From NCBI GenBank assembly GCA_030606215.1, contig JAUWGW010000005.1, positions 15,913-79,912 on the forward strand: a stretch of DNA of 64,000 nt, in the 5' to 3' direction. Numbering within the stretch: position 1 is the first letter of the stretch; the number at the start of each line of letters is the position of its first letter. The notes under the pieces were generated by a model. That model had not been told where the DNA came from, did no database searches, and saw only the letters and a list, made by a program, of their open reading frames with translations. The stretch comes from a bacterium. GTDB taxonomy: Bacteria > NPL-UPA2 > JAUVJM01. The position numbers were made by a program, and so were the translations under genes. Below are positions 36,911 to 44,958 of this stretch, in pieces.

Positions 36911-37792
36911 ATGAAGTGGCGGCTAATTCAATCAGGTCATCTGGACGGCTATACCAATATGGCAATAGATGAGGCTATGTTTGCCTTAAGTGCGGCAAAT
37001 TATGTGCCAGCGACATTGAGGTTATACGGCTGGAGCCCGCCGGCAATCTCCATCGGTTACTTTCAAAATTACCTATCTCCTCCCCTAATCCCCCTACCCC
37101 CTTTACTAAAGGGGGGAAGGGGGGATTTAGGCTTCCCTTTAATAAAGGGGGAAGGGAGGACTAAGGAGAGGGACAAATCGTTGAAATTGCGGCATGACAG
37201 AATAGATATTGTTCGGCGCCTGACCGGAGGCGGGGCCATACTCCATGACCGGGAATTAACCTTTTGTTTAGTCACCGCTTTTAGGGGTTCTATCATACCG
37301 GATGATATTTTTGATTCTTATAATCTTATCTCCGGGGCTGTCATTAAGGGCTTGCAGATTCTGGGAATAGAGGCGCAAATAAGAGGTGATGAAACTGCTC
37401 TAAGTCATGTTGGATCCTCACTATCTAACAGGGGAAGCGACCGGGCAGTATCTAAGCAGCGTGAGTTCTTCTGCTTTGCCAGGCAGTCAGGGTATGATAT
37501 TATATTTGATGGCAAAAAGCTGGTAGGAAGCGCCCAGAGAAGAAAGGATGGTATTCTCCTGCATCACGGCTCAATTCTGCTGGACGGAGAACAAAACCCG
37601 GAAACCAGTATTGGTGTAAATTCTATTTTGGGTAAGCAGGTCGACTTTAAAGAAATCAGTAAAAATATTGTGGAGGGTTTTTGTAGAACATTGTCAATAG
37701 ACCTGATACCCGGCGAGTTGACTGAAGAGGAATTAGAATTATCCCGGCAGTTGGTAATGACTAAATATAACAAGAGAACCATGGATTTATGA
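36911..37792 (+). CDS. Lipoate--protein ligase / octanoyltransferase (LplA/LipM family)
   Basis: A 293-residue member of the biotin/lipoate attachment fold: NMAIDEAMF start, VRRLTGGGAILHDRELTF and DGKKLVGSAQRRKDGILLHHGSI with the catalytic lysine at about 202. It could salvage lipoate or transfer octanoate to GcvH. Residues about 59-85 (IPLPPLLKGGRGDLGFPLIK region) are extra and encoded by a palindromic repeat; residues about 160-185 also look extended. The frame is open, so it may still work. It lies just after the gcv operon and before serA. Confidence 0.88.
   Translation: MKWRLIQSGHLDGYTNMAIDEAMFALSAANYVPATLRLYGWSPPAISIGYFQNYLSPPLIPLPPLLKGGRGDLGFPLIKGEGRTKERDKSLKLRHDRIDIVRRLTGGGAILHDRELTFCLVTAFRGSIIPDDIFDSYNLISGAVIKGLQILGIEAQIRGDETALSHVGSSLSNRGSDRAVSKQREFFCFARQSGYDIIFDGKKLVGSAQRRKDGILLHHGSILLDGEQNPETSIGVNSILGKQVDFKEISKNIVEGFCRTLSIDLIPGELTEEELELSRQLVMTKYNKRTMDL
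37087..37154. repeat. Double palindromic repeat translated inside the lplA-like gene
   Basis: Two adjacent palindromes: 37087-37127 (AATCCCCC ... GGGGGGATT, with CCCCCTTTA/TAAAGGGGGG inside) and 37132-37154 (CTTCCCTTTA ... TAAAGGGGGAAG). The AATCCCCCT/AAAGGGGG type is a common intergenic repeat in environmental bacteria. Here it is read in frame. Confidence 0.75.
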
Positions 37793-37814
37793 ATAGCAAT
37801 GGAGAAAAGATGAG

Positions 37815-39398
37815 ATGATGAAGATACTGATAAGTGATAATCTATCTGAAGAAGCTGTGGAGATTCTAAAGGAAGAGAAGAATATTAACCCTGAAGTAAA
37901 AACTAATCTTTCCCAGGAAGAACTCCTGGCGTGCATTAAAGACTACCAGGCCCTCATTGTCCGAAGCCGAACCAAGGTCACCAAGGAGCTTATAATAGCA
38001 GGAAAAAACTTGAAGGTAATCGGCCGGGCTGGTGTAGGAGTAGATAATATTGATGTAGAAGCGGCTACCAAACAGGGGATTATTGTTATGAATACTCCTG
38101 ATGCCAATACCATTTCCACAGCTGAACTTACCATGGCTATGATACTGGCCCTCTCACGCAATATCTATCAAGCCACCGCATCACTTAAGGATAACAGATG
38201 GTCAAAAGATAAACTTACCGGTGTGGAGCTATATGATAAGGTCTTGGGTATAATGGGTTTAGGTAGAATTGGCTGCCAGGTAGCTAAACGTGCCCTTTCT
38301 TTTGGTATGCACCCGGTTGCTTACGATCCCTTTATATCAACTGAACAGGCCAGGAAACTTAAGGTCAAACTCCTTGGCTTAAAAGAAGTCTTACAACAGG
38401 CTGACTATATCTCTATACATGCGCCATTGAGCGATGAAACTTACCATATGTTAGGTGAGAAAGAGTTTAAGCTTATGAAAGACGGGGTAAGGGTTATTAA
38501 CTGTGCCCGGGGAGGGATAATCGATGAGGTCACTCTCTATAAAGCCATAACTCAGGGCAAAGTAGCCGGCTGTGCCCTTGATGTTTTTGAAAAAGAGCCT
38601 CCTGATAAAAATCCTCTTCTTGGTTTAGAACAGGTGATTGTTACACCCCATATCGGAGCGGTTACCCGTGAGGCGAAGGCAAATGTAGCTATCCAGATTG
38701 CCGGACAGGTGTTGGAGGTTTTGAAAGGTGGTATTGTCCGGAATGCAGTTAATTTCCCCCGCATAGAACCGGAGATACTGGAAGAAATCAAACCCTATAT
38801 CAATTTAGCTGAAAGATTGGGGAAATTTCAATCGCAGCTTCTTACAGATTGTCTCCAAACGGTAAAAATAACTTATATCGGCCAGATGAATAATTACCAG
38901 CTTAAGCCTATTACCGTTGCCCTTCTCAAAGGGCTCTTGGAGCCGATATTTCCGGAAAGGGTCAATTATATCAATGCATCTATCCTGGCTAAAGAGCGTG
39001 GGATAAAGATTATTGAAACAAAAAGCAGCCAGGTTGAGGACTTCGCTAATCTGATTATGGTGGAGACTGAAACACCTGTTTGTAAAAGGTCAGTGGCGGG
39101 GACATTATTCGGAAAAGAGGACCCGCGTATTATCCTGATAGATAACTATCATGTAGATGCTGTGCCTGAAGGTTATCTGCTGGTTTGCTCCAACTATGAT
39201 AGGCCAGGCGCTATCGCCCATATTTCTACGGTCTTGAGTCGAAACGGAATAAACATTGCCGGGATGACAGTAGGCCGTAAGGAAATAGGGGGTAAAGCCA
39301 TAACTGTGCTTAATATAGATAGTTCAATTTCTACTGAGGTGTTAGAAGAAGTAAAAGATCATCCGGTAATTATAGAAGCGAGGTTGGTTAAGTTATAA
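37815..39398 (+). CDS. serA: D-3-phosphoglycerate dehydrogenase
   Basis: A 527-residue long-form enzyme, first step of serine synthesis. Substrate domain (ALIVRSRTKVTKELI), NAD-binding GLGRIGCQVAKRALSFGM, catalytic Arg/Glu/His regions (NCARGGIIDE, VIVTPHIGAVTREA), an ASB domain and a C-terminal ACT domain (LLVCSNYDRPGAIAHISTVL) for serine control. Either ATG 37815 or ATG 37818 may be used. Sits well beside the glycine-cleavage genes. Confidence 0.96.
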   Translation: MMKILISDNLSEEAVEILKEEKNINPEVKTNLSQEELLACIKDYQALIVRSRTKVTKELIIAGKNLKVIGRAGVGVDNIDVEAATKQGIIVMNTPDANTISTAELTMAMILALSRNIYQATASLKDNRWSKDKLTGVELYDKVLGIMGLGRIGCQVAKRALSFGMHPVAYDPFISTEQARKLKVKLLGLKEVLQQADYISIHAPLSDETYHMLGEKEFKLMKDGVRVINCARGGIIDEVTLYKAITQGKVAGCALDVFEKEPPDKNPLLGLEQVIVTPHIGAVTREAKANVAIQIAGQVLEVLKGGIVRNAVNFPRIEPEILEEIKPYINLAERLGKFQSQLLTDCLQTVKITYIGQMNNYQLKPITVALLKGLLEPIFPERVNYINASILAKERGIKIIETKSSQVEDFANLIMVETETPVCKRSVAGTLFGKEDPRIILIDNYHVDAVPEGYLLVCSNYDRPGAIAHISTVLSRNGINIAGMTVGRKEIGGKAITVLNIDSSISTEVLEEVKDHPVIIEARLVKL

Positions 39399-39485
39399 TG
39401 TTTTTTTCTTGACCGATAGGAACTTGCTTCTTTGACAGTCACAAACCACATACCCGCCAAGCCTCATTTCAGACAGCTTTTTCAT
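39393..39485 (-). CDS. Possible 30-residue protein or relic
   Basis: A short minus-strand frame reads MKKLSEMRLGGYVVCDCQRS and then KFLSVKKKTL, ending at the serA stop. The composition (Cys-x-Cys, basic tail) looks protein-like rather than random, but there is no clear ribosome site and I recognise no family. The rest of 39399-39527 holds nothing else I can name. Confidence 0.25.
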   Translation of the reverse strand: MKKLSEMRLGGYVVCDCQRSKFLSVKKKTL

Positions 39486-39527
39486 ATTTTATGTCATTAT
39501 CGCAGATTTTCTGGGAATTCTTTATCT

Positions 39528-39737
39528 TTATGATTTAGCATGTGCTGGTAATTTAACATCTACTTCATCGCCAATTATCTCTGAAGCATCTATTACCTCT
39601 ATTCCCATAATTTTACCACTTTTGTCAAAATCGGCATGGACACCAGGCATAATAGTTTTGGTCTGAGCTACTTTTTTTGTAGGTTCAGCAAAGTAAACAT
39701 AAAGAAGATCTCGCGATGGATCATATTCTATTTTCAT
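39528..39737 (-). CDS. DUF2283 protein, putative antitoxin
   Basis: A 69-residue protein with the DUF2283 pattern: MKIEYDPSRDLLYVYFA, then PGVHADFDKSGKIMGIEVIDAS. DUF2283 genes commonly sit beside DUF4258 genes as here (five bases apart, same strand), an arrangement often read as a TA-like pair, with this partner as antitoxin. Experimental support is thin. It is the second gene of the pair. Confidence 0.75.
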   Translation of the reverse strand: MKIEYDPSRDLLYVYFAEPTKKVAQTKTIMPGVHADFDKSGKIMGIEVIDASEIIGDEVDVKLPAHAKS

Positions 39738-39742
39738 TGATT

Positions 39743-40039
39743 TTACCCTCCCCTTAAAAATACATCACCATATTTGGCCTTCGCCGTTAGTAATACTAAG
39801 TTATCGTTAACATATTTATAATACACTCTCACTTCTTTCTCTTTATAGAATTTTCCTTCCCATTCCTTATTATAAGTAAAGACAAACACTTTTCCACTTG
39901 TTTCTGTTTTAGCATCATCTGCATCCCATCCGTTTTGTAAAGTTTGTTCTACTTCTTCTTCTGTAATTCCTCGTTGAAACATTCTTACTTTTATGTGGAG
40001 GTGAAAATCATCTTTATTGAGTTTTCTTTCAAGCCCCAT
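39743..40039 (-). CDS. DUF4258 protein, putative toxin
   Basis: A 98-residue protein with the DUF4258 pattern: LHIKVRMFQRGITEEEVEQTL (His-x4-5-Arg-Met/Gly-Ile) and a beta-rich C-terminus (VRVYYKYVNDNLVLLTAKAKYG). The fold resembles RelE/BrnT-type toxins. First gene of the pair with DUF2283, behind its own minus-strand promoter. Confidence 0.75.
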   Translation of the reverse strand: MGLERKLNKDDFHLHIKVRMFQRGITEEEVEQTLQNGWDADDAKTETSGKVFVFTYNKEWEGKFYKEKEVRVYYKYVNDNLVLLTAKAKYGDVFLRGG

Positions 40040-40050
40040 AACATAGGTTT

Positions 40051-40080
40051 ATCATATAAAAAAGAAAAAGGCAAGGTCAA
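40051..40080 (-). promoter_or_regulatory. Promoter of the DUF4258-DUF2283 pair
   Basis: Minus strand TTGACC (40080-40075), 18-base spacer, TATGAT (40056-40051). The start point would lie about 5-6 bases before the DUF4258 ATG at 40039. Confidence 0.55.
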
Positions 40081-40190
40081 ACGTAATCTTTTCGACCATC
40101 ACTTAAATATAGGGAAATTTTAATTCTGGATTATGAGGGGATAATAGCGTATAATTCATCTTATTCGTTTATTGTGAATAGTGGTCGAAG

Positions 40191-41321
40191 ATGAGAGATA
40201 AGATTAAAGGCAGGGAAGAGTTGGCGGAACTCTGTGAAGGATTCAGGAAGCAGGGTAAGAAAATAGGGTTTACATCAGGTGTTTTTGACCTGATTCACGC
40301 AGGTCATGTTGATTATCTTGAAAAAGCTAAGAGCATCTGCGATATTCTGATTGTAGGGATAAACTCAGATGCAGGTGTGAGGAAGTTCAAGGGAAACGCC
40401 CGCCCGATTGTGCCCGAAGATGAAAGAGCAAGAATTATTGCCGGGCTTGAAGCGGTTGATTATGTATTTATTTTTGGTGAGAGGAGAAATAAGAAAAATA
40501 TTGAACTTATCAAGCCGCACTATTACATAAAAGCAGGGGACTATTCAAAAGCAGAACTCACTTCAGCAGAAGTTGTTGAGAAGCTTGGCGGGCAGGTGAA
40601 ACTGATTGAGAAAACTTTTGAATCATCAACTACTGATATTATTGAGAAGATTCTTACTTCGCTGCCAACGCCTGCTGGTCGGGCAGGGGCAGACAGGTCT
40701 ACATACGTCTCTGCCGGGAAGGTAGTTGAGAAAGGAAAGGCTGTACATTTTCCCCTCCTGCCGGCGAAGGTTTCTCCGGCAGTTTTTCTTGATAGGGACG
40801 GAACAATAAGTGAAGAAGTGGAATACCTGCATGAACCTGAGAAATTTAAGTTTCTGCCGAATGCTGCTCGCGGTATAAAAAAGATGCAGGATATGGGTTA
40901 TAAAATTGTAATAGTGACAAACCAGGGGGGTATTGGTCTCGGCTATTTTTCAAAGGAAGATTTTTACAGGGTGAACAGAAAGATGCTTAAAGGATTCTCT
41001 TCGGCTGATGTAACTATTTCGAAGATATATTTCTGCCCGCATAGTAAGAGTGAGGGATGTAACTGCAGGAAACCTAACATTGCTTTAATAAATAGAGCCT
41101 GTTCTGATTTGAACCTGGATGTTAGCAGAAGTTTTATGATAGGTGATAAAACCTCAGATATTGAAGCGGGGAAAAGGGCGGGTTGTAAAACGATACTTGT
41201 CAGGACGGGTTTTGGTGGAAGGGATGAGGAATTTGATGTGGAGCCGGACTATATTGCAGACAACCTCCTCGACGCCGCTGATTATATAAGTAAGGCGAAG
41301 CAAAGAACTGCAAAGGTTTAG
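40191..41321 (+). CDS. Fused heptose-1-phosphate nucleotidyltransferase and heptose-bisphosphate phosphatase
   Basis: A 376-residue two-domain protein. Residues 1-155 are the C-terminal (RfaE2) domain of HldE, with GVFDLIHAGHVDYL and SSTTDIIEKI. Residues about 197-370 are GmhB: FLDRDGT (Asp201, Asp203), TNQGGIGLGYF, and the zinc loop CPHSKSEGCNCRKP. Together they dephosphorylate heptose-1,7-bisphosphate and activate it with a nucleotide for LPS core synthesis. The linker (about 156-196) is partly encoded by a palindromic repeat. The HldE kinase domain is absent here. A TATAAT at 40150-40155 may be its -10 box. Confidence 0.92.
   Translation: MRDKIKGREELAELCEGFRKQGKKIGFTSGVFDLIHAGHVDYLEKAKSICDILIVGINSDAGVRKFKGNARPIVPEDERARIIAGLEAVDYVFIFGERRNKKNIELIKPHYYIKAGDYSKAELTSAEVVEKLGGQVKLIEKTFESSTTDIIEKILTSLPTPAGRAGADRSTYVSAGKVVEKGKAVHFPLLPAKVSPAVFLDRDGTISEEVEYLHEPEKFKFLPNAARGIKKMQDMGYKIVIVTNQGGIGLGYFSKEDFYRVNRKMLKGFSSADVTISKIYFCPHSKSEGCNCRKPNIALINRACSDLNLDVSRSFMIGDKTSDIEAGKRAGCKTILVRTGFGGRDEEFDVEPDYIADNLLDAADYISKAKQRTAKV
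40758..40782. repeat. Palindromic repeat in the hldE-gmhB linker
   Basis: CTGCCGG-C-GAA (40758-40768) pairs with TTC-T-CCGGCAG (40772-40782). The preceding linker DNA (40668-40720) is also repeat-like, with CCTGCTGGTCGGGCAGG. It is translated as part of the domain linker. Confidence 0.5.
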
Positions 41322-41419
41322 TCATTCAAATACCTTTCTACTGTATCCGGTCCAGAAGCTATTCTATTAAACCTATCTGCTGATTTTTAAGAATTCCTTG
41401 TGGGTACTCGCGAAAATTC

Positions 41420-41456
41420 TTGACGCAAAAAACTTAATATTGTATACTTTATACAA
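41420..41456 (+). promoter_or_regulatory. Promoter and GntR operator
   Basis: TTGACG (41420-41425), 17-base spacer, TATACT (41443-41448). TTGTATA-CTT-TATACAA (41440-41456) is a perfect inverted repeat of the FadR/GntR type covering the -10 box and start point. The GntR ATG is the very next base (41457). Confidence 0.8.
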
Positions 41457-42128
41457 ATGAAAACAAAAGAAAGAATTACTCGTCCCAACCTGAGTGATGA
41501 GGCATACAATATCTTGGCCAATAGGATCATTAATCGAAAGCTCCCGGCAGGAGTGAAGTTGATTGAGGACCAATTAGCGGAGGATCTTGGTATCAGCCGA
41601 ACCCCCATTCGGGAAGCATTGAACCGTCTGGCTCAGGATGGTCTGATTGAGTTGGTTCCGAGAAAAGGCGCTCAGGTGAGCCGGCTGAAAGCCAAGGATG
41701 TTGAGGAGATATACGAGCTCCGAAAACTACTCGAGGGATTTGCTGCAGAGAAAGCAACTGCCTTGATAAAGAAAGAAGAGCTTAGTGAGATAAAGGAGCT
41801 GGTGGAAAAGAGTGAGAGCTCCTCAGAAAGAAGGTTAGAATATTTCCTCAAGGTAGACCTCAAACTACATAATTTGATTATCAGCCGCTGTGGCAACAGC
41901 CGTTTAATCAAGATACTTAAGAGTCTCCACAATTTTGTTAATAGTTTCCGCATTCTTGATGCCCAGTATGACCGGAGGATCAAGCAGGCCCATAAAGAGC
42001 ATAAGACTATATTAAAAGCCCTTTTAAAGAAGGATGCTAGATTGGCAAGATTACTGATTGAACAGCATATTGAGAATGCCAAGAAGAACATCCTTGCTGA
42101 CTTTGAATTCAAAGATAGGAAGGTTTAG
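41457..42128 (+). CDS. GntR-family regulator with FCD domain
   Basis: A 223-residue regulator. N-terminal winged helix-turn-helix (KLIEDQLAEDLGISRTPIREALNRL, about 35-59) and a C-terminal FCD ligand/metal-binding domain with VDLKLHNLIISRCGN and the EHKTILKALLKKD helix. It probably represses itself and the catabolic genes that follow, releasing when a small acid or sugar acid binds. The SDR gene starts right after its TAG. The promoter places the transcript start 1-3 bases before the ATG, so the mRNA should be leaderless. Confidence 0.92.
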   Translation: MKTKERITRPNLSDEAYNILANRIINRKLPAGVKLIEDQLAEDLGISRTPIREALNRLAQDGLIELVPRKGAQVSRLKAKDVEEIYELRKLLEGFAAEKATALIKKEELSEIKELVEKSESSSERRLEYFLKVDLKLHNLIISRCGNSRLIKILKSLHNFVNSFRILDAQYDRRIKQAHKEHKTILKALLKKDARLARLLIEQHIENAKKNILADFEFKDRKV

Positions 42129-42869
42129 ATGCGAACTCCTGTGAGTATAGTTACCGGCTCGGCGCAGGGCATCGGAAGAGCAATCTCCTTAGCTTTGGCT
42201 AAAGAAGGTGCAAAGCTTGTTCTGGTGGATATTGATGAGAAAAGGTTGGAAAGTGTAGGAAGAGAGGTTAAAAAGATAGGAAGTAAACCGTTGTTAGTTA
42301 AGGCTGACATATCAAGGTTTGAGGATGTAGAAAGAATAGTCAAAACCACTATAGCTGAATTCAAAAGGATAGATATACTGGTTAATAATGCCGGCTTTTG
42401 CTCTCGCCGCCCACTCTCTGAAATCTCCGAGTCAGAATGGGATCGACTGATGAAGGTTAACCTCAAAGGGACATTTTTTCTCTCCCAGAAGGTACTGATC
42501 CTTATGAAGAGGCAGAGAAGGGGCAAGATTATCAATATTGCCTCCCTTGCTGGCAAAATTGGCGGGATAGCAGTAGGAGCAGATTATGCGGCTTCAAAGG
42601 CAGGGGTGATCTGTCTGACTAAATCCTTAGCAAAAGAGGGTGGTTCTTATAGGATAAATGTAAATTGTGTCTGTCCCGGAGTAATCAAGACAAGGATAAC
42701 TTCATCTCTTTCTAAAAAAATGATAGAAGGATATAAAAAGGCTATCCCGTTGGGCAGGATAGGAAGTCCGGAAGATGCAGCTAATGCAGTATTATTCTTA
42801 GCTTCTAAGAAAGCAGATTATATTACCGGTGAGACATTGGATGTGAATGGTGGATTATTCATGGACTGA
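42129..42869 (+). CDS. Short-chain dehydrogenase (SDR)
   Basis: A 246-residue NAD(P)-dependent oxidoreductase. TGSAQGIGRAI (cofactor loop), NNAGFCSRRP, catalytic Ser-Tyr-Lys with YAASKAG, and the GGLFMD end are classical SDR marks. Asp in LVDIDE after the second strand favours NAD. Starts at the base after the GntR stop. Likely oxidises a sugar, polyol or hydroxy acid in the pathway; the substrate is unknown, and FabG-like activity cannot be excluded. Confidence 0.9.
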   Translation: MRTPVSIVTGSAQGIGRAISLALAKEGAKLVLVDIDEKRLESVGREVKKIGSKPLLVKADISRFEDVERIVKTTIAEFKRIDILVNNAGFCSRRPLSEISESEWDRLMKVNLKGTFFLSQKVLILMKRQRRGKIINIASLAGKIGGIAVGADYAASKAGVICLTKSLAKEGGSYRINVNCVCPGVIKTRITSSLSKKMIEGYKKAIPLGRIGSPEDAANAVLFLASKKADYITGETLDVNGGLFMD

Positions 42870-42878
42870 AATGATGTA

Positions 42879-42898
42879 GGAGACATCTTCTGATGTCG
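42879..42898 (+). repeat. GTAG-type hairpin between the SDR and solute-binding genes
   Basis: GTAG followed by GAGACATC-TTCT-GATGTC; arms GACATC and GATGTC are perfect. It has the GTAG-plus-hairpin layout of the units at 20029 and 60567. It may also weaken read-through into the next gene. Confidence 0.5.
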
Positions 42899-42918
42899 AT
42901 GGTTCATCGAAAAAAGGT

Positions 42919-44172
42919 ATGAATGTCGATAAAAAGGGGGGGGCTTTTGTTGTGGACACAGGTAAAAGGCTAAAAGTAGCATTTGTCGGCGGCCCAATGT
43001 ACGATTACCCTTATTCCAAAATCTCAGAGTTCGAATCTGAAACAGGCTATCGGGTTGAAATTGGAGCAAAACTTATCCATCCCGAGCTCAATGAACGCAT
43101 AGCCGATTTATATACTAAGGGGAAAGGTGATTATGATTTGATAACCACCCATTCCAAGTATGCCCCTTCACAGAAACAGTGGCTGAGTCCGCTGGATCAG
43201 GATGTCAATGAGGAGGAATTAGCTGAATACATCCCTTCCACGATAGAGTTAATGAGGATTGACGGCGAACTTATGCAATTACCAAGAAATGTAGATGTGA
43301 AATTAGTCTATTATCGGACAGACCTGTTTGAAAATCCGGAGGAAAAAGAGAATTTCAAAGAAAAGTTTGGATATGAGTTAGAGCCGCCGAAGACATGGCA
43401 ACAATTAAAAGATATAGCTAATTTCTTCACCCGTCCACCGGAGCTTTATGGGTTTGTGTTTCCGGGAAGATATTCCGGGCTCTTCGGACATTTTTTTGAA
43501 CTATTGGCAACGGCAGACGGCACTCTTTTTGATGAGAACCTTAAACCCCAATTTGTCAGCCAGGCAGGAGAGTGGGCATTAGGGTTTTTGCGAGACCTCT
43601 ATTTTGTGGATAAGGTTTGCCCGGAAGATGTGCCCGACTGGCACTATGATGAGGTAGCGCAATTTTTCCGGGATGGAAAAGTGGCAATGACTACGGATTG
43701 GCCTGGTTCTTTTGCCACTTATAAAGACCCAACTATTTCTAAGGTAAAAGATTGCTTTGCTGTGAGTATCTATCCGATTGGTCCAACTGGTGAAAGATGG
43801 GTTTATGCCGGGGGGTTCTCATATGCTATCCCAAAAAGTTGTAAGGATAGAGATGGGGCATTAGCACTAATGCGCTTTCTACTCTCAGAGCAGATGCAGT
43901 ATGAGGAAGCAAAAAGAGGTGCGATTCCAGTGAAGAAGGTTGCTCAGGAGAGGATTCGAAAAGAGGTCAAGCCAGGCTCAATGGAAGAGAAACGTTTGAT
44001 TATGTTAGAGCAAACCGTAAATGAATCCCTTCTCATCCCTCCAAAATTTGCTAAGTATCCTATGGTTGAGGATATTCTGTGGACATCCCTGCAGGATGGG
44101 TTTACAGGTAAACTCAGCGTAAAAGAAGCACTCGGGAGGGCAGTAAATGAGATTGAGCAACTTTTAAAATAA
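42919..44172 (+). CDS. Family 1 extracellular solute-binding protein homologue lacking a signal peptide
   Basis: A 417-residue protein with the sugar-binding-protein fold: KRLKVAFVGGPMYDYPYSKI (from about residue 16), DLITTHSKYAPSQKQWLSPLD, GSFATYKDP and GGFSYAIPKSCKDRDGALALMRFL. Normal members are secreted lipoproteins or periplasmic proteins; this one has no hydrophobic leader, and no in-frame upstream start would add one. No permease or ATPase gene is nearby. A run of eight G (42936-42943) sits in codons 6-9. It may be a cytoplasmic sensor, or the annotation of its N-terminus may hide a frameshift. Confidence 0.82.
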   Translation: MNVDKKGGAFVVDTGKRLKVAFVGGPMYDYPYSKISEFESETGYRVEIGAKLIHPELNERIADLYTKGKGDYDLITTHSKYAPSQKQWLSPLDQDVNEEELAEYIPSTIELMRIDGELMQLPRNVDVKLVYYRTDLFENPEEKENFKEKFGYELEPPKTWQQLKDIANFFTRPPELYGFVFPGRYSGLFGHFFELLATADGTLFDENLKPQFVSQAGEWALGFLRDLYFVDKVCPEDVPDWHYDEVAQFFRDGKVAMTTDWPGSFATYKDPTISKVKDCFAVSIYPIGPTGERWVYAGGFSYAIPKSCKDRDGALALMRFLLSEQMQYEEAKRGAIPVKKVAQERIRKEVKPGSMEEKRLIMLEQTVNESLLIPPKFAKYPMVEDILWTSLQDGFTGKLSVKEALGRAVNEIEQLLK

Positions 44173-44190
44173 ATGTGGAGGGAATGGGTT

Positions 44191-44952
44191 ATGAAACTGA
44201 AGGATAAAGTAGCCATCGTGACTGGCTCAAGCAAAGGTATCGGTGAAGGCATTGCAAGAGTGTTCTCCAGAGAGGGAGCAAAGGTAGTTGTTGTATGCCG
44301 CACAGAAGATGCCGGTAAAAAAATGGCTGAGGAGCTTGGAGCCTCTGAAGGGCGAGCGATCTTTCTGAAAACCGATGTAACAAGCAGCAAGTCCATCCAG
44401 AATATGATTAATGCTGCCATCAAGACATTTGGTAAACTCGATATCCTGGTGAATAATGCCGGGTATCATATATCAAAGAACGTGGAAGAGACTTCAGAGC
44501 AGGAGTGGGAATTTATCATAAATACGAATCTGCGTGGCACGTTTCTTTGCAGCAAGTATGCAATACCGCACCTGCGCAAAACCAAAGGGAACATAATTAA
44601 TATCAGCAGTATGGTAGGGCTTGTCGGCCAGCCAAATGCAGGAGCTTATTCTGCTACCAAGGGCGGTCAGATAGCCATGAGCAAGGGCATGGCAATCGAC
44701 TTTGCACCGGATGGGATTCGTGTAAACGTTATCTGTCCGGGCTGGATCCAAACCCCGTTGGTCGAGGATTGGTTTTCTCAACAGAAAGACCCGGAGGCCG
44801 CGCGCAAATATATCTTTGGTCAGCACCCGCTCGGCCGTATTGGAACGATTGAAGAGTGCGGCAGGGCAGCCCTTTATCTGGCAAGTGATGATGCCGCTTT
44901 TGTAACCGGTATTACACTCAATATTGACGGCGGCGTAACTCTGGGATATTGA
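44191..44952 (+). CDS. Short-chain dehydrogenase (SDR)
   Basis: A 253-residue SDR: VAIVTGSSKGIGEGIA, NNAGYHISKN, catalytic Ser in NISSMVG, YSATKGG, and the CPGWIQTPL loop. Arg in VVVCRTED favours NADP over NAD. ATG 44191 follows GGAGGG (44177-44182); the frame's earlier ATG 44173 is less likely. Shares the operon with a second SDR and an aldehyde dehydrogenase, so probably one oxidation step of an unknown sugar-derived substrate. Confidence 0.9.
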   Translation: MKLKDKVAIVTGSSKGIGEGIARVFSREGAKVVVVCRTEDAGKKMAEELGASEGRAIFLKTDVTSSKSIQNMINAAIKTFGKLDILVNNAGYHISKNVEETSEQEWEFIINTNLRGTFLCSKYAIPHLRKTKGNIINISSMVGLVGQPNAGAYSATKGGQIAMSKGMAIDFAPDGIRVNVICPGWIQTPLVEDWFSQQKDPEAARKYIFGQHPLGRIGTIEECGRAALYLASDDAAFVTGITLNIDGGVTLGY

Positions 44953-44958
44953 TTCGTT

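Noticed and set aside
40091-40189. TTCGACCA and TGGTCGAA arms 83 bases apart before the heptose gene
   Set aside because: Eight-base arms at this distance can occur by chance and suggest no defined structure.
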